A stretch of DNA of 47,573 bases from Azospirillum sp. SYSU D00513 (GCF_017356015.1 NZ_JAFIQV010000043.1:1-47573), one strand, 5' to 3'; numbered from the stretch's first letter, positions 16,682 to 25,425 are shown. Notes: generated from the letters alone by a model not told the origin. Numbers and translations: made by a program.

Positions 16682-17614
16682 TTACGAGACGGCGCGCGGC
16701 CCCCCGCGCGCCGTCTCCTGTTTGCGGGGCTCGTCCCGCCCGGCCCCCTCCCGTCCGGTCTCGTCCCGCGCCAGGGCGACCGGCTCCTTGAAGGTGAGGG
16801 TGCGGTAGGGGAAGGGAATCTCGATCCCCGCCTCGTCCAGCGCCCGCTTCACCGACGCCACAACCTCGTCGCGGGAGCGGCGGATGTCCACCGGCTTGGC
16901 GCCCGTCCACCAGGTCACCTCGAAGTCGATGCTGCTCTCGCCGAAGGCCTTGGCGAAGATCTGCACGGGCTGGTCCTTGCGCACGGTCGGCAGCCCCTCC
17001 ACCGCCCCCCGGATGACCTCGCGCGCCCGGTCCACGTCCTCGCCATAGCCGACGCCGCACATGACGGTGGTGCGGCGGCGGTCGAGGTCGGTCAGGACGC
17101 GCACCGGCTGGCGGTAGAGCATGGCGTTGGGCATCACCACGCGCTGCCCGTCGGTCTGGCGGATGTGGGTGTCACGGATGGTGATCTCCTCCACCCGCCC
17201 TTCGATCCCGTCGCAGTCGATGTAGTCGTCCAGCCGGAAGGGCTCGCGGTAGAGGATCAGGATGCCGGCGATGAAGTTCTCCAGTATGTCCTTGAAGGCG
17301 AAGCCGATGGCGATGGAGCCGAGCCCCAGCGCCGTCACCACGCGGGCCGGCGTCACGCTGGGAAAGGCGATGGTCGCGGCGATCATCAGCCCGCCCATCC
17401 AGATGCTGATGGCGACCAGCATTTCCAGCACCTCGGCCAGCGACCGGCGCATGCGCGTGCGGCCCAGCTCGCGCGTCATCACCCGCTTCCCCACGCGCGA
17501 CAGGAACCAGGTCGCCACCAGAACGGCAAGCGCCACCAGGATCTGCGGCAAGGTGCGGAGGAAATCGGCGAAGAACTGAAAGATCTGGTTTTCGAGGATG
17601 ACTTCCGGATTCAC
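16682..17614 (-). CDS. Small-conductance mechanosensitive channel (MscS family)
   Basis: 310 aa. The start is GTG 17614 with GGAG 8 bases upstream; no ATG fits. Three N-terminal helices lead into the pore-lining TM3 with GLGSIAIGFAFKDILENF and then ILYREPFRLDDYID, the MscS hallmark. The cytoplasmic beta domain and a vestibule with IPFPYRTL follow. The protein opens under membrane tension during hypo-osmotic shock. The tail after residue about 285 is charged and disordered, and its coding DNA forms a strong hairpin (16686-16717). It converges on narK with 18 bases between stops. Confidence 0.94.
   Translation of the reverse strand: MNPEVILENQIFQFFADFLRTLPQILVALAVLVATWFLSRVGKRVMTRELGRTRMRRSLAEVLEMLVAISIWMGGLMIAATIAFPSVTPARVVTALGLGSIAIGFAFKDILENFIAGILILYREPFRLDDYIDCDGIEGRVEEITIRDTHIRQTDGQRVVMPNAMLYRQPVRVLTDLDRRRTTVMCGVGYGEDVDRAREVIRGAVEGLPTVRKDQPVQIFAKAFGESSIDFEVTWWTGAKPVDIRRSRDEVVASVKRALDEAGIEIPFPYRTLTFKEPVALARDETGREGAGRDEPRKQETARGGPRAVS
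16686..16717 (+). terminator. Hairpin inside the mscS 3' end, probable narK terminator
   Basis: Perfect 14-bp arms (GAGACGGCGCGCGG with its complement) enclose a CCCC loop, 22 bases behind the narK stop and followed by CTGTTTG. It also encodes the last residues (RGGPRAVS region) of the convergent mscS gene. Confidence 0.6.
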
Positions 17615-17788
17615 GCCCGTCTCCGTTTCCGTTGTGGTGAGAGAACAGGCGAATGGCTCTCCTGGTTCAGGCCCGTGATCCACGACGCCCATGAAACGGC
17701 CTTTTCCGCCTTGAACGGCGCGCGGCCCCCTATGATCTAAGGACCGATTTCCAGACCCTTTCCTTTCAGGCCGGACGCCCTTCCCCGC

Positions 17789-20029
17789 ATGACGACCGCT
17801 CCCCCACACCCCGGCGACGACCGCGAGCTGGTCGTCGGCACCGTCGAGCGGGTGACCTTCCACAACGCGGAGACGGGATTCTGCGTGCTGCGGGTGAAGG
17901 CGCGCGGGCGGCGCGACATCGCGACCGTCGTCGGGCGCGCCGCCGCCATAGCACCGGGGGAGAGCATCCAGGCCGCCGGCAAATGGGTGAACGACCGCGC
18001 CCACGGCCTGCAGTTCCAGGCCGACTTCCTCCAGGCCGCCCCGCCCGCCTCGGCCGAGGGCATCGAGAAGTATCTGGCCTCCGGCCTCATGCGCGGGATC
18101 GGCCCGGTCTACGCGCGCAAGCTGATCCAGGCCTTCGGCGACGCGGTCTTCGACGTGGTGGAGAACGAGCCGGAGCGGCTGCGCGCCGTGCCGGGCATCG
18201 GTGCCGGCCGCGCCAAGCAGATCGTCGAGGGCTGGCACGAGCAGCGGGCCATCCGCGACATCATGGTCTTCCTGCACGAGCATGGTGTGGGAACGGCCCG
18301 CGCCGTGCGGATCTACCGGCTCTACGGGACCGACGCGGTCCGCCTCATCACCGAGAATCCCTACCGCCTCGCCAAGGACGTGCGGGGCATCGGCTTCGTC
18401 ACGGCGGACGGGATCGCGCAGCGTTTCGGCATCGGGCGGGACTCCCTGCTGCGCGTGCGCGCCGGCCTGTCGCACGTCCTGTCGGAGGCCATGGGCGAGG
18501 GGCATTGCGGCCTGCCGCGCGCCGAGCTGGTCGAGAAGGCCGCCGGGCTGCTGGAGGTGGAATCCACCCTGGTCGAGCAGGCCCTGAAGGAGGAGATCGG
18601 CGAGACCACCCTGGTGGAAAGCACCCTGAACGGGGAGCCGGCCCTGTTCCTGGGCTGGCTCTTTCATTCCGAACGCAACATCGCCGAGCGGCTGGTGCAG
18701 GTCGCCCGCGGCCCCCTGCCCTGGGGCGAGATCGACCTGGAGCGCGCCCTGCCCTGGGTGGAGGGCAAGGCCGGCATCACGCTCGCCGAAAGCCAGGCGG
18801 CGGCACTCCGCCGGGCGCTGACCTCCAAGGCGCTGGTCGTCACCGGCGGGCCCGGCGTCGGCAAGACGACGCTGGTCAACGCCATCCTGAAGATCCTCGC
18901 CGCCAAGGGCGTGCGCATGCTGCTGGCCGCTCCGACCGGCCGGGCCGCCAAACGCATGACCGAGGCCACCGGGCTGGAGGCGAAAACGCTGCACCGGCTG
19001 CTGGAGATCGACCCGCGCAGCGGCGGCTTCAAGCGCAACGAGGAGAACCCGCTGGAGGGCGACCTGCTGGTGGTGGACGAGACCTCGATGGTGGACGTGC
19101 CGCTGATGTACGCGCTGACCAGGGCGCTGCCGCAGCGCATGGCGCTGGTCCTGGTCGGCGACGTGGACCAGCTGCCGAGCGTCGGGCCGGGCCGCGTGCT
19201 GGCCGACATCATCGAGTCCGGCATGGTGCCGGTGGTGCGGCTGACCGAGGTGTTCCGGCAGGCGGCCAGCAGCCGCATCATCACCAACGCCCACCGCATC
19301 AACGCGGGCCAGCTTCCCGAGCTGCCGGCGAAGGGGGAGGCGAGCGACTTCCACTGGGTCAACGCGCCCAGCCCGGCCGAGGCCGTGCGCACCATCACCC
19401 ATCTGGTCGCCCGTCACCTGCCGAAAAGCCAGAGCTGCGACCCGGTGCGCGACATCCAGGTGCTCTGCCCGATGAATCTGGGCGCCGCCGGGGCGCGCTC
19501 GCTGAACGTGGAGCTGCAAAAGGCCATCAACCCGCCCTCCGGCCCGCAGGCGGCGCGGGTGGAGCGGTTCGGGCAGCTCTTCGGCGTCGGCGACAAGGTC
19601 ATGCAGCTGACCAACAACTACGACAAGGAAGCCTTCAACGGCGACCTCGGCCTCATCCGCTCCATCGACATGGAGGAGGGGGAGCTGGTCGTGGAGTTCG
19701 ACGAGCGGCCCGTCCCCTACCGCTTCGACGAGCTGGACGAGATCGCGCTGGCCTACGCCACGACGATCCACAAGAGCCAGGGGTCCGAATACCCGATCGT
19801 GGTCATTCCGGTCCTGCTCCAGCACCGGATCATGCTGCAGCGGAACCTGCTCTACACCGGCGTCACGCGCGGCCGGCGGCTGGTGATCCTGGTCGGCGAC
19901 AAGCGGGCCTGCGCGGTGGCCGTCTACGGCACCATGACCAAGCCGCGCCACACCCGCCTGAAGGAATGGGGCATCGCCTACGGCGGCGGGGCCGGGAGCG
20001 AGGGCGGACTCCTGTCCATATATGCCTGA
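17789..20029 (+). CDS. recD2: ATP-dependent DNA helicase of the RecD2/YrrC family
   Basis: 746 aa, the standard RecD2 length. The N-terminal OB-like region (VERVTFHNAETGFCVLRV) and helix-hairpin-helix repeats (MRGIGPVYARKL, AVPGIGAGRAKQI) distinguish RecD2 from RecBCD-type RecD. The SF1B motor has Walker A GGPGVGKTT (about 352-360), Walker B VVDETSMVD, motif III GDVDQLPSVGPG and C-terminal TIHKSQGSEYP and YTGVTRGRR. It is a 5'-3' helicase linked to repair and replication-fork maintenance. ATG 17789 has a weak ribosome site. It diverges from mscS across 174 bases with no obvious gene. Confidence 0.95.
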   Translation: MTTAPPHPGDDRELVVGTVERVTFHNAETGFCVLRVKARGRRDIATVVGRAAAIAPGESIQAAGKWVNDRAHGLQFQADFLQAAPPASAEGIEKYLASGLMRGIGPVYARKLIQAFGDAVFDVVENEPERLRAVPGIGAGRAKQIVEGWHEQRAIRDIMVFLHEHGVGTARAVRIYRLYGTDAVRLITENPYRLAKDVRGIGFVTADGIAQRFGIGRDSLLRVRAGLSHVLSEAMGEGHCGLPRAELVEKAAGLLEVESTLVEQALKEEIGETTLVESTLNGEPALFLGWLFHSERNIAERLVQVARGPLPWGEIDLERALPWVEGKAGITLAESQAAALRRALTSKALVVTGGPGVGKTTLVNAILKILAAKGVRMLLAAPTGRAAKRMTEATGLEAKTLHRLLEIDPRSGGFKRNEENPLEGDLLVVDETSMVDVPLMYALTRALPQRMALVLVGDVDQLPSVGPGRVLADIIESGMVPVVRLTEVFRQAASSRIITNAHRINAGQLPELPAKGEASDFHWVNAPSPAEAVRTITHLVARHLPKSQSCDPVRDIQVLCPMNLGAAGARSLNVELQKAINPPSGPQAARVERFGQLFGVGDKVMQLTNNYDKEAFNGDLGLIRSIDMEEGELVVEFDERPVPYRFDELDEIALAYATTIHKSQGSEYPIVVIPVLLQHRIMLQRNLLYTGVTRGRRLVILVGDKRACAVAVYGTMTKPRHTRLKEWGIAYGGGAGSEGGLLSIYA

Positions 20030-20046
20030 TTTTTGGGCAGAGCTAT

Positions 20047-20162
20047 TTATACACAGCCCACACCCGCCAGAGTCAGGGTCCGTCCGTGCATCATCCGCAT
20101 TCCATGCACAGGGCTATCCACCGAATTTGTGGAGAAAGCCCGCCTCCGCCGGATTATCCACC
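20047..20162. other. Cluster of DnaA-box-like 9-mers
   Basis: Four sites lie in 116 bases: TTATACACA (20047-20055, exact to the TTATnCACA consensus), CTATCCACC (20114-20122), TGTGGAGAA (20128-20136, reverse orientation, one mismatch) and TTATCCACC (20154-20162, one mismatch). The middle two form an inverted pair. The stretch lies in the 252-base gap between recD2 and a small gene. It could be a replication-control or DnaA-titration site, or part of an origin. Confidence 0.5.
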
Positions 20163-20281
20163 CGATCGTCCACACAACCATCCCCAGAAAACTTGAGTCT
20201 TTCGCGGCATTGCCCTTGCCGTTGGCCCGGGGTTCGGAATAATCGGAAGTGTATCGGCGAACCAAACGATGATCGCGCACC

Positions 20282-20536
20282 ATGGCTCCTCCCGGCTACC
20301 GGCCCAAAAAGGCGACCATTTCCTTGCGGATCGACAGCCGCGTGAAGGTCGCCGCCAGGAATTACGCACGGCAAAGGGACATTCCCTTGGCCGAAATCGT
20401 GCGCGATTACCTGACGCGCTATGTCGAGGAGTGCGCCCGCGAGAATGAACAGGCCCCCGCCGACCTGTTCGGCCAGCGCCCCCGCCAGTTCGAACTGCCC
20501 ATCGGCGAAGTGCCGCAACCGCCCCGCCGGTCGTGA
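20282..20536 (+). CDS. Small ribbon-helix-helix-like protein
   Basis: 84 aa. The N-terminal segment KKATISLRIDSRVKVAARNY, then PLAEIVRDYLTRYV, has the strand-helix-helix layout of MetJ/Arc DNA-binding proteins, including antitoxin repressors. The C-terminal 35 residues are Pro/Gln-rich and probably unstructured. No toxin gene follows. Instead, the same reading frame continues past its TGA stop into a vapB-like sequence (20537-20722). The ribosome site is weak. Function is unknown beyond possible DNA binding. Confidence 0.6.
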   Translation: MAPPGYRPKKATISLRIDSRVKVAARNYARQRDIPLAEIVRDYLTRYVEECARENEQAPADLFGQRPRQFELPIGEVPQPPRRS

Positions 20537-20722
20537 GGGGCCGTCCGTCTTCCGAAGGAGATTGCTTTCCCGCCGGGCGTGCGCGAGGTCGTCATCCTGC
20601 GCGAGGGTACCCGTCGGGTGATCGTTCCGGCGGACAGCGTCTGGGACGATTTCTTCGACTCCCCGCTCATGAATTTTCCTGACCGGGACCAGCCTGCCAT
20701 GCAGGAGCGTGGACCCTTCTGA
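20537..20722 (+). pseudogene. Decapitated VapB-type antitoxin remnant
   Basis: Translated directly after the previous stop, in the same frame, this gives 61 residues beginning GAVRLPKEIAFPPG and continuing through EVVILREGTRRVIVP and WDDFFDSP to a TGA at 20720. That is the SpoVT/AbrB-like body and toxin-binding tail of VapB antitoxins. The usual first dozen residues (through the Ser-Gln before AVRLP) and the start codon are missing. The only internal starts are poor (for example GTG after PPG). No vapC toxin is adjacent. It is most simply a degraded remnant fused behind the RHH gene. Confidence 0.7.
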
Positions 20723-20816
20723 CGATCTCCTCGCGGAATTCTGCTCTCTCCCGTCTGTTTCCCGCAGCGCCGCCGCGCACAGCCCGTCGGCGCGATCACA
20801 TCCGGGATGCAGGACC

Positions 20817-22733
20817 ATGGAGAGCCAACCCGCCCGTTCCGACGCGACCGTGAAACGGCGCTACCCGATCGGCATGGAGGTCGTCGGGGAGAACCGGGCG
20901 CACATCCGCGTCTGGGCGCCGAAGCGCCAGCACGTCTCCATCGTGCTGGAGCCGGAGATGCGGTCGGTGCCGCTGGAGGCGGAGGGGAACGGTTATTTCT
21001 CCACGCTTCTGGAGGGTGTGGCGGTCAACAGCCTGTACCGGCTGCGGCTCGACGATGACCGGACGCTCTATCCCGACCCGGCGTCGCGCTTCCAGCCCGG
21101 CGGGCCGCACGGGCCGTCGCAGCTCGTCGATCCCCGGGGCTTCGCCTGGACCGACCAGGGCTGGAAGGGCCGGCCCATCGAGGGACAGGTGATCTACGAG
21201 ATGCACATCGGCACCTTCACGCCGGAGGGAACCTTGGAAGCGGCGATGCGGGAGTTGCAGCACCTCGCCGACCTCGGCGTCACGGTGCTGGAGCTGATGC
21301 CGCTGGCCGAGTTTCCGGGCCGCTTCGGCTGGGGCTACGACGGCGTCGGGCTGTTCGCGCCGACGCGGCTCTATGGAAAACCGGACGATGTGCGCAGCTT
21401 CGTCGACCGGGCGCACGCGCTGGGGCTCGCGGTCATCCTGGACGTAGTCTACAACCATTTCGGCCCTGACGGGAATTACCTGAAGTGCTTCGCCGACGCC
21501 TACTTCACGGACCGGCACGAGAACGAGTGGGGCGAGGCGATCAACTTCGACGGGCCGGACAGCGGGCCGGTGCGCGAGTTCTTCCTGTGCAACGCGGCTT
21601 TCTGGATCGACGAGTACCATATGGACGGGCTGCGGCTCGACGCCACGCAGCAAATCTTCGACGACGGCACGCCGCACATCCTGTCGGAGATCGCCCGCGC
21701 CGTGCGGGGCGCCGCCGGGGACCGCGCCACCATCCTGATCGGCGAGAACGAGCCCCAGCACGCCAGCATGGTCCAGCCTATCGAGGATGGCGGCTTCGGG
21801 CTCGACGCCATCTGGAACGACGACTATCACCACGCCGCCATGGTGGCCCTGATCGGGCGGAACGAGGCCTATTACACGGACTATCGCGGCACGCCGCAGG
21901 AGTTCGTGTCGGCCATGAAGCACGGCTTCCTCTACCAGGGCCAATGGTACGCCTGGCAGGGCAAGCCCCGGGGCATGCCGGCCTTCGCCGTGCCGCCGCC
22001 GGCCATCGTCACCTTTCTCCAGAACCATGACCAGATCGCCAATTCCGGCCGGGGCCTGCGCATCGACCGGCTGGCCGCGCCGGGGCGGCTGCGCGCCATG
22101 ACGGCGCTGACCCTGCTCGGCCCCGGCACGCCGATGCTGTTCCAAGGGCAGGAGTTCGCGGCCTCGGCCCCCTTCCTCTATTTCGCCGACCATGCGGACT
22201 GGCTGGCGCTCAAGGTGGCGGAAGGCCGGGCGGAGTTCCTGTCCCAGTTCCCGAGCCTCGCCACCCCGGCGATGCAGGCGCGGCTCGCTCCGCCGCACGA
22301 GGAGGAGACCTTCCGGCGCTGCAAGCTCGACCATGCGGAACGGGAGCGGGAGCCGCATGCGGGCATGCTCGCCCTGCACCGTGACCTGCTGCGCCTGCGC
22401 CGCGAGGATGCGGTGTTCCGCCGCCAGCGCCGGGGCGGGCTGGACGGCGCCGTGCTGGGCGAGGAGGCCTTCTGCCTGCGGTTTTTCGGGGAGGAGGGGG
22501 ACGACCGGCTGATGCTCGTCAATCTCGGGCGCGACCTGACCATGGCGGTCCTGCCGGAACCGCTGCTCGCCCCGCCGCTCGGCCGGGAATGGTGTCTCCT
22601 CTGGTCCAGCGAGGCCCCCGCCTACGGCGGCCACGGTGCGCCGGAGCCCTTCACCGGGAAGGGCTGGTGCCTGCCGGGCCATGCCGCCCTGGTGCTGGCG
22701 GTCAGGGGGCCATCAGGGCGGCCGGCGGCCTGA
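20817..22733 (+). CDS. treZ: Malto-oligosyltrehalose trehalohydrolase
   Basis: 638 aa, GH13 family. The chosen ATG 20817 follows GCAGGA; an upstream in-frame ATG at 20709 lies within the vapB remnant. An N-terminal beta-sandwich (IRVWAPKRQHVSIVL) precedes the barrel. The catalytic residues are nucleophile Asp275 (LRLDA), acid/base Glu310 (IGENEP) and the His404-Asp405 pair (QNHDQ). The GWGYDGVGLFAP loop is typical of TreZ. It releases trehalose from maltooligosyltrehalose. Its usual partner TreY and other glycogen genes are not in the window. It overlaps the convergent amidohydrolase gene by 32 bases. Confidence 0.92.
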   Translation: MESQPARSDATVKRRYPIGMEVVGENRAHIRVWAPKRQHVSIVLEPEMRSVPLEAEGNGYFSTLLEGVAVNSLYRLRLDDDRTLYPDPASRFQPGGPHGPSQLVDPRGFAWTDQGWKGRPIEGQVIYEMHIGTFTPEGTLEAAMRELQHLADLGVTVLELMPLAEFPGRFGWGYDGVGLFAPTRLYGKPDDVRSFVDRAHALGLAVILDVVYNHFGPDGNYLKCFADAYFTDRHENEWGEAINFDGPDSGPVREFFLCNAAFWIDEYHMDGLRLDATQQIFDDGTPHILSEIARAVRGAAGDRATILIGENEPQHASMVQPIEDGGFGLDAIWNDDYHHAAMVALIGRNEAYYTDYRGTPQEFVSAMKHGFLYQGQWYAWQGKPRGMPAFAVPPPAIVTFLQNHDQIANSGRGLRIDRLAAPGRLRAMTALTLLGPGTPMLFQGQEFAASAPFLYFADHADWLALKVAEGRAEFLSQFPSLATPAMQARLAPPHEEETFRRCKLDHAEREREPHAGMLALHRDLLRLRREDAVFRRQRRGGLDGAVLGEEAFCLRFFGEEGDDRLMLVNLGRDLTMAVLPEPLLAPPLGREWCLLWSSEAPAYGGHGAPEPFTGKGWCLPGHAALVLAVRGPSGRPAA

Positions 22734-23934
22734 CGAAGGTCTGCCGCCCCGCCTTGAAGCCCATGAGCGGATCCGCGATCTCCGCCAGGGCGTCGGCGGG
22801 GCTCGCCGCGTCCAGCACGACCAGATCGGCCGGGTGCCCGACCGCCACGCCGTAATCCCCAAGACTCATCAGCCGCGCCGGCAGCTTGGTTACGAGGTCG
22901 AAGCAGAGGTCGAAGTCGCCGGGCTCGGCCTGGGCGACGTTCGCGTAGAGGTTCGCCATCCGCAACAGCGAGGCGTCGCCGAAGGGGGTGAAGGGGTTGA
23001 GGACGTTGTTCGTCGCCACCGAACAGACCACGCCGGCCTGCACCAGCCGGTGCGCCGGCGCCACGCCGCGCGGCACGTTGTGGCTGGCGCCCCGCCCCAT
23101 GAGATAAAGGTCCGTGGCCGGCAGGACCGTCACCGCGACGCCCGCCTCGGCGAGCCGCCCGGCGGCACGGGCAAGATCGTCCGGCGGCAGGGCGGAGAGC
23201 TTCGTGACATGCCCGACCGCGACCCGGTTCCGGTAGCCGCGCCGGACGGTCTGGCGGCACACCTCGTCGAGATGGAACCAGGATGCGTCGAGATCGAAAT
23301 CGAGATGGAAGTCCAGATCGACGCCGAACCGCTCCGCATGGTCGAACAGCCGGTCGATCTGCGCCTCGGGGTCGCTGTCGGTGTAGGGGCATCCGCCCAG
23401 GACATCGGCCCCGTCCGCCAGCGCGGCCAGAAGCAGCTCCTCCGTTCCCGGATCGTTGGTCAGGCCTTCCTGCGGGAAGACGCAGATCGACAGGTCGATC
23501 GCCCACGCGTAATCCCGGCGCAGGGCTTTGATCGCTTCGAAGCTGCGCAATCCGACACGGGGATCGACCTCGACATGGGTCCGCATGCGCGTGGTCCCCT
23601 TCAGGATCGCCTTTTCCAGGACGCGCGCGCCCCGGGCGTAGACGTCCTCTTCCGTGAAGTCCCGCTTCATCTGCGACACGGCGCGGATCGCGGCGCCGAG
23701 ATCGCCATGGCGATGCCCGCAGCGCCCGAGAAGGCAGGCCTTGTCGAGATGCACATGCGTGTCGACGAATCCGGCGAAGACGAGCTTGCCGCCGAGGAGG
23801 ATCTCCGGCGCCTCCACGTCCAGCAGGGGCGCCATCGCCGCGATCCGGCCGCCGCGGACGCCGATGTCCACCAATCCGCTGGAGCCGCTGGGCCTGCTTG
23901 CGCGCAGGATGAGGTCGAAGCCGTTGTCGCTCAT
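22702..23934 (-). CDS. Cytosine deaminase-like amidohydrolase
   Basis: 410 aa metal-dependent hydrolase. The first metal motif is DTHVHLDKA (near residue 58) of the cytosine/isoguanine deaminase subgroup, where Lys follows HLD. Later come RTHVEVDP, HLDFDLD and VGHVTKLSA. VATNNVLNPFTPFG near 290 fills the usual active-site Asp region, but the standard SDN reads TNN here, which departs from canonical cytosine deaminases and suggests another substrate. Deamination or hydrolysis of a nitrogen heterocycle is likely. It diverges from an NTF2-like gene with a 16-bp palindrome (24006-24021) between them, shared in part with the next divergent region. Confidence 0.85.
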   Translation of the reverse strand: MSDNGFDLILRASRPSGSSGLVDIGVRGGRIAAMAPLLDVEAPEILLGGKLVFAGFVDTHVHLDKACLLGRCGHRHGDLGAAIRAVSQMKRDFTEEDVYARGARVLEKAILKGTTRMRTHVEVDPRVGLRSFEAIKALRRDYAWAIDLSICVFPQEGLTNDPGTEELLLAALADGADVLGGCPYTDSDPEAQIDRLFDHAERFGVDLDFHLDFDLDASWFHLDEVCRQTVRRGYRNRVAVGHVTKLSALPPDDLARAAGRLAEAGVAVTVLPATDLYLMGRGASHNVPRGVAPAHRLVQAGVVCSVATNNVLNPFTPFGDASLLRMANLYANVAQAEPGDFDLCFDLVTKLPARLMSLGDYGVAVGHPADLVVLDAASPADALAEIADPLMGFKAGRQTFVRPPAALMAP

Positions 23935-24005
23935 GGGGCGCGTCCCGCAGCCGTTGTGTCCGATCCGACGGGAACGCTACACCGGGTGAACCCAAATGTC
24001 AGTTG

Positions 24006-24021
24006 AAACTGCATGCAGTTT
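24006..24021. promoter_or_regulatory. Palindromic operator AAACTGCATGCAGTTT
   Basis: A perfect 16-bp palindrome in the 170-base divergent gap between the amidohydrolase and NTF2-like genes. Related copies occur upstream of the nearby gntR/ABC pair (25385, 25426, 25487), so it is probably bound by the FCD regulator at 24531-25307. A degenerate half (GCACGCAGTTCC) lies near 24034. Confidence 0.65.
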
Positions 24022-24104
24022 TCCACTTCCATCGCACGCAGTTCCTGTGATGTCATCCGGTCCGGTCGCGGCATGGGCCGCGGCCGAACCGAAGAGGATT
24101 CTCC

Positions 24105-24524
24105 ATGCCGAACCCGCCCGCCGAGACACCGCACGCACTTTCCGACGCCGAGATCGTGCGGGCCTATCTGGAGGCCTCCATGGCCCCGGATCCGGAGAAG
24201 GCCGCCAGCTACATGGCGCCGGGAACGCGGATCACCTTCACCGGCGGGCGTGTGTTCGATCACCCGAGCGGACCGACGGGCTTCAACGCGGGGCGGTACC
24301 GCTGGGTCAAGAAGCGCATGGACCGCTTCGACGTCTGCCCAGGCGAGGGAGAAACCGTCGTCTACAGCGTCGGCACCTTGTACGGGGAATGGCCGGACGG
24401 GACGCCCTTCGAGGGCAACCGCTACCTGGACCGCTTCGTCGTGCGCGAGGGGCGGATCGTCGCCATGGACGTCTGGAACGACAGCGCCGAGCGCCTGCTG
24501 CTGCGCCACGGCATCGAGGCCTGA
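24105..24524 (+). CDS. NTF2-like / SnoaL-like protein
   Basis: 139 aa with an AGAGGA box 6 bases before the ATG. The pattern of three N-terminal helices followed by a curved sheet (SDAEIVRAYLEASM; YMAPGTRITFTGG; DRFVVREGRIVAMDVWND) is the SnoaL/NTF2 cone fold used by small isomerases, dehydratases or subunits of larger enzymes. The catalytic role is unknown. It is divergent from the cytosine deaminase-like gene and convergent with the gntR gene, 6 bases away. Its place beside two amidohydrolase loci suggests a part in the same pathway. Confidence 0.8.
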   Translation: MPNPPAETPHALSDAEIVRAYLEASMAPDPEKAASYMAPGTRITFTGGRVFDHPSGPTGFNAGRYRWVKKRMDRFDVCPGEGETVVYSVGTLYGEWPDGTPFEGNRYLDRFVVREGRIVAMDVWNDSAERLLLRHGIEA

Positions 24525-24530
24525 CCGGCG

Positions 24531-25307
24531 TCAGGCCGTCGTCTTCCGGCGCCCTGCCCCACCTTTCGCCGGGGCCTTGCCGGCCTCCGGCGGGGCGGTC
24601 TCCGCCTCCGCGTAGGGCGCCAGAATGTCCATAATGTCGCGCCCGCGTGGCTTGCCGGGCGCCACCAGGGCGCGGCTCGCCACCGAATCGAGATGGTGGT
24701 CCATCATCCCCATCGCCTTTTCGGTCTCGCCAGCGGCGAGCGCCGCGATCAGTGCGCGGTGCTCGCTGATCGCGCATTCCGACGAATGCGGCCGGCTGTA
24801 GAGCGACAGGGTCAGGCAGCAGCGGTAGGCGATCTCGCTGACGTAACGGATCAGGATGGGGCTGTCCGTCATCACGGCCAGCATGACGTGGAATTCCGTC
24901 GCCAGCCGGATGGACACCGCGTCGGGGCCGTTGCGCGCCTCCTCCTCGGCATCGACATGCGCCTGAAGCTTCGCGACCTGCGCCTTCGTCAGGCGGCCGG
25001 ACAGCTGGCGGACGACCAGGCGCTCCAGTCCCAGGCGGATGTCGAAGGTGTCGCGCGCCTCCTGCCAGCTGGGGGTCGCCACGACGGCGATGCGGTTGCG
25101 GCGCAGCTCGACCAGCCCCTCCGCCGCGAGTTGCCCGAGCGCGTGGCGGGCGATGGTGCGGCTGACGCCGAAACGCTCCCCCAGCGCGTCCTCGGGCAGC
25201 TTGGCCCCGGGCTCCAGCGCCTGCTCGATGATCGCGCGGCGCAGCGAGCGGCAGATGAAGCCGACCCGGTCCGTCACCCTGTTGTCCTTGTCCTCGTCCC
25301 GCGCCAT
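24531..25307 (-). CDS. GntR-family regulator (FCD domain)
   Basis: 258 aa. AGGAG 9 bases before ATG 25307 fixes the start; the long in-frame extension to 25538 runs across the operator region. The wHTH (about 14-80; GERFGVSRTIARHALGQL) is followed by FCD helices with ligands in TEFHVMLAVM, SEHRALIAAL and MMDHHL. The C-terminal 25 residues are basic (APAKGGAGRRKTTA) and probably flexible. It diverges from an ABC importer. TGCATGCA palindromes in that gap and in the neighbouring one (24006) are its likely sites. Confidence 0.9.
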   Translation of the reverse strand: MARDEDKDNRVTDRVGFICRSLRRAIIEQALEPGAKLPEDALGERFGVSRTIARHALGQLAAEGLVELRRNRIAVVATPSWQEARDTFDIRLGLERLVVRQLSGRLTKAQVAKLQAHVDAEEEARNGPDAVSIRLATEFHVMLAVMTDSPILIRYVSEIAYRCCLTLSLYSRPHSSECAISEHRALIAALAAGETEKAMGMMDHHLDSVASRALVAPGKPRGRDIMDILAPYAEAETAPPEAGKAPAKGGAGRRKTTA

Positions 25308-25384
25308 CACCGCTTCTCCTGGGGCATCGTCCCGCTTGTAGGCCTGTCCGCCGCCGCGCGCAACCCAGTGGCATTGCCCATGCC

Positions 25385-25398
25385 GCATGCAGTTTTCC
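25385..25398. promoter_or_regulatory. Operator-like half site GCATGCAGTTTTCC
   Basis: Matches the right side of the 24006-24021 palindrome and its downstream TTCC exactly. It is 78 bases upstream of gntR and 89 upstream of the ABC ATPase start. Confidence 0.5.
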
Positions 25399-25425
25399 CG
25401 TTCATGCCCAAAGAACGCGCGCTTC

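Noticed and set aside
17615..19951. Extension of mscS into a 1089-codon protein antisense to recD2
   Set aside because: Only the last 310 residues are protein-like, and a GTG with a good ribosome site starts them; the rest mirrors the RecD2 codons.
20709..20816. N-terminal extension of TreZ to ATG 20709
   Set aside because: The extra 36 residues lie partly in the vapB remnant, are not TreZ-like and lack a ribosome site; ATG 20817 fits the family.
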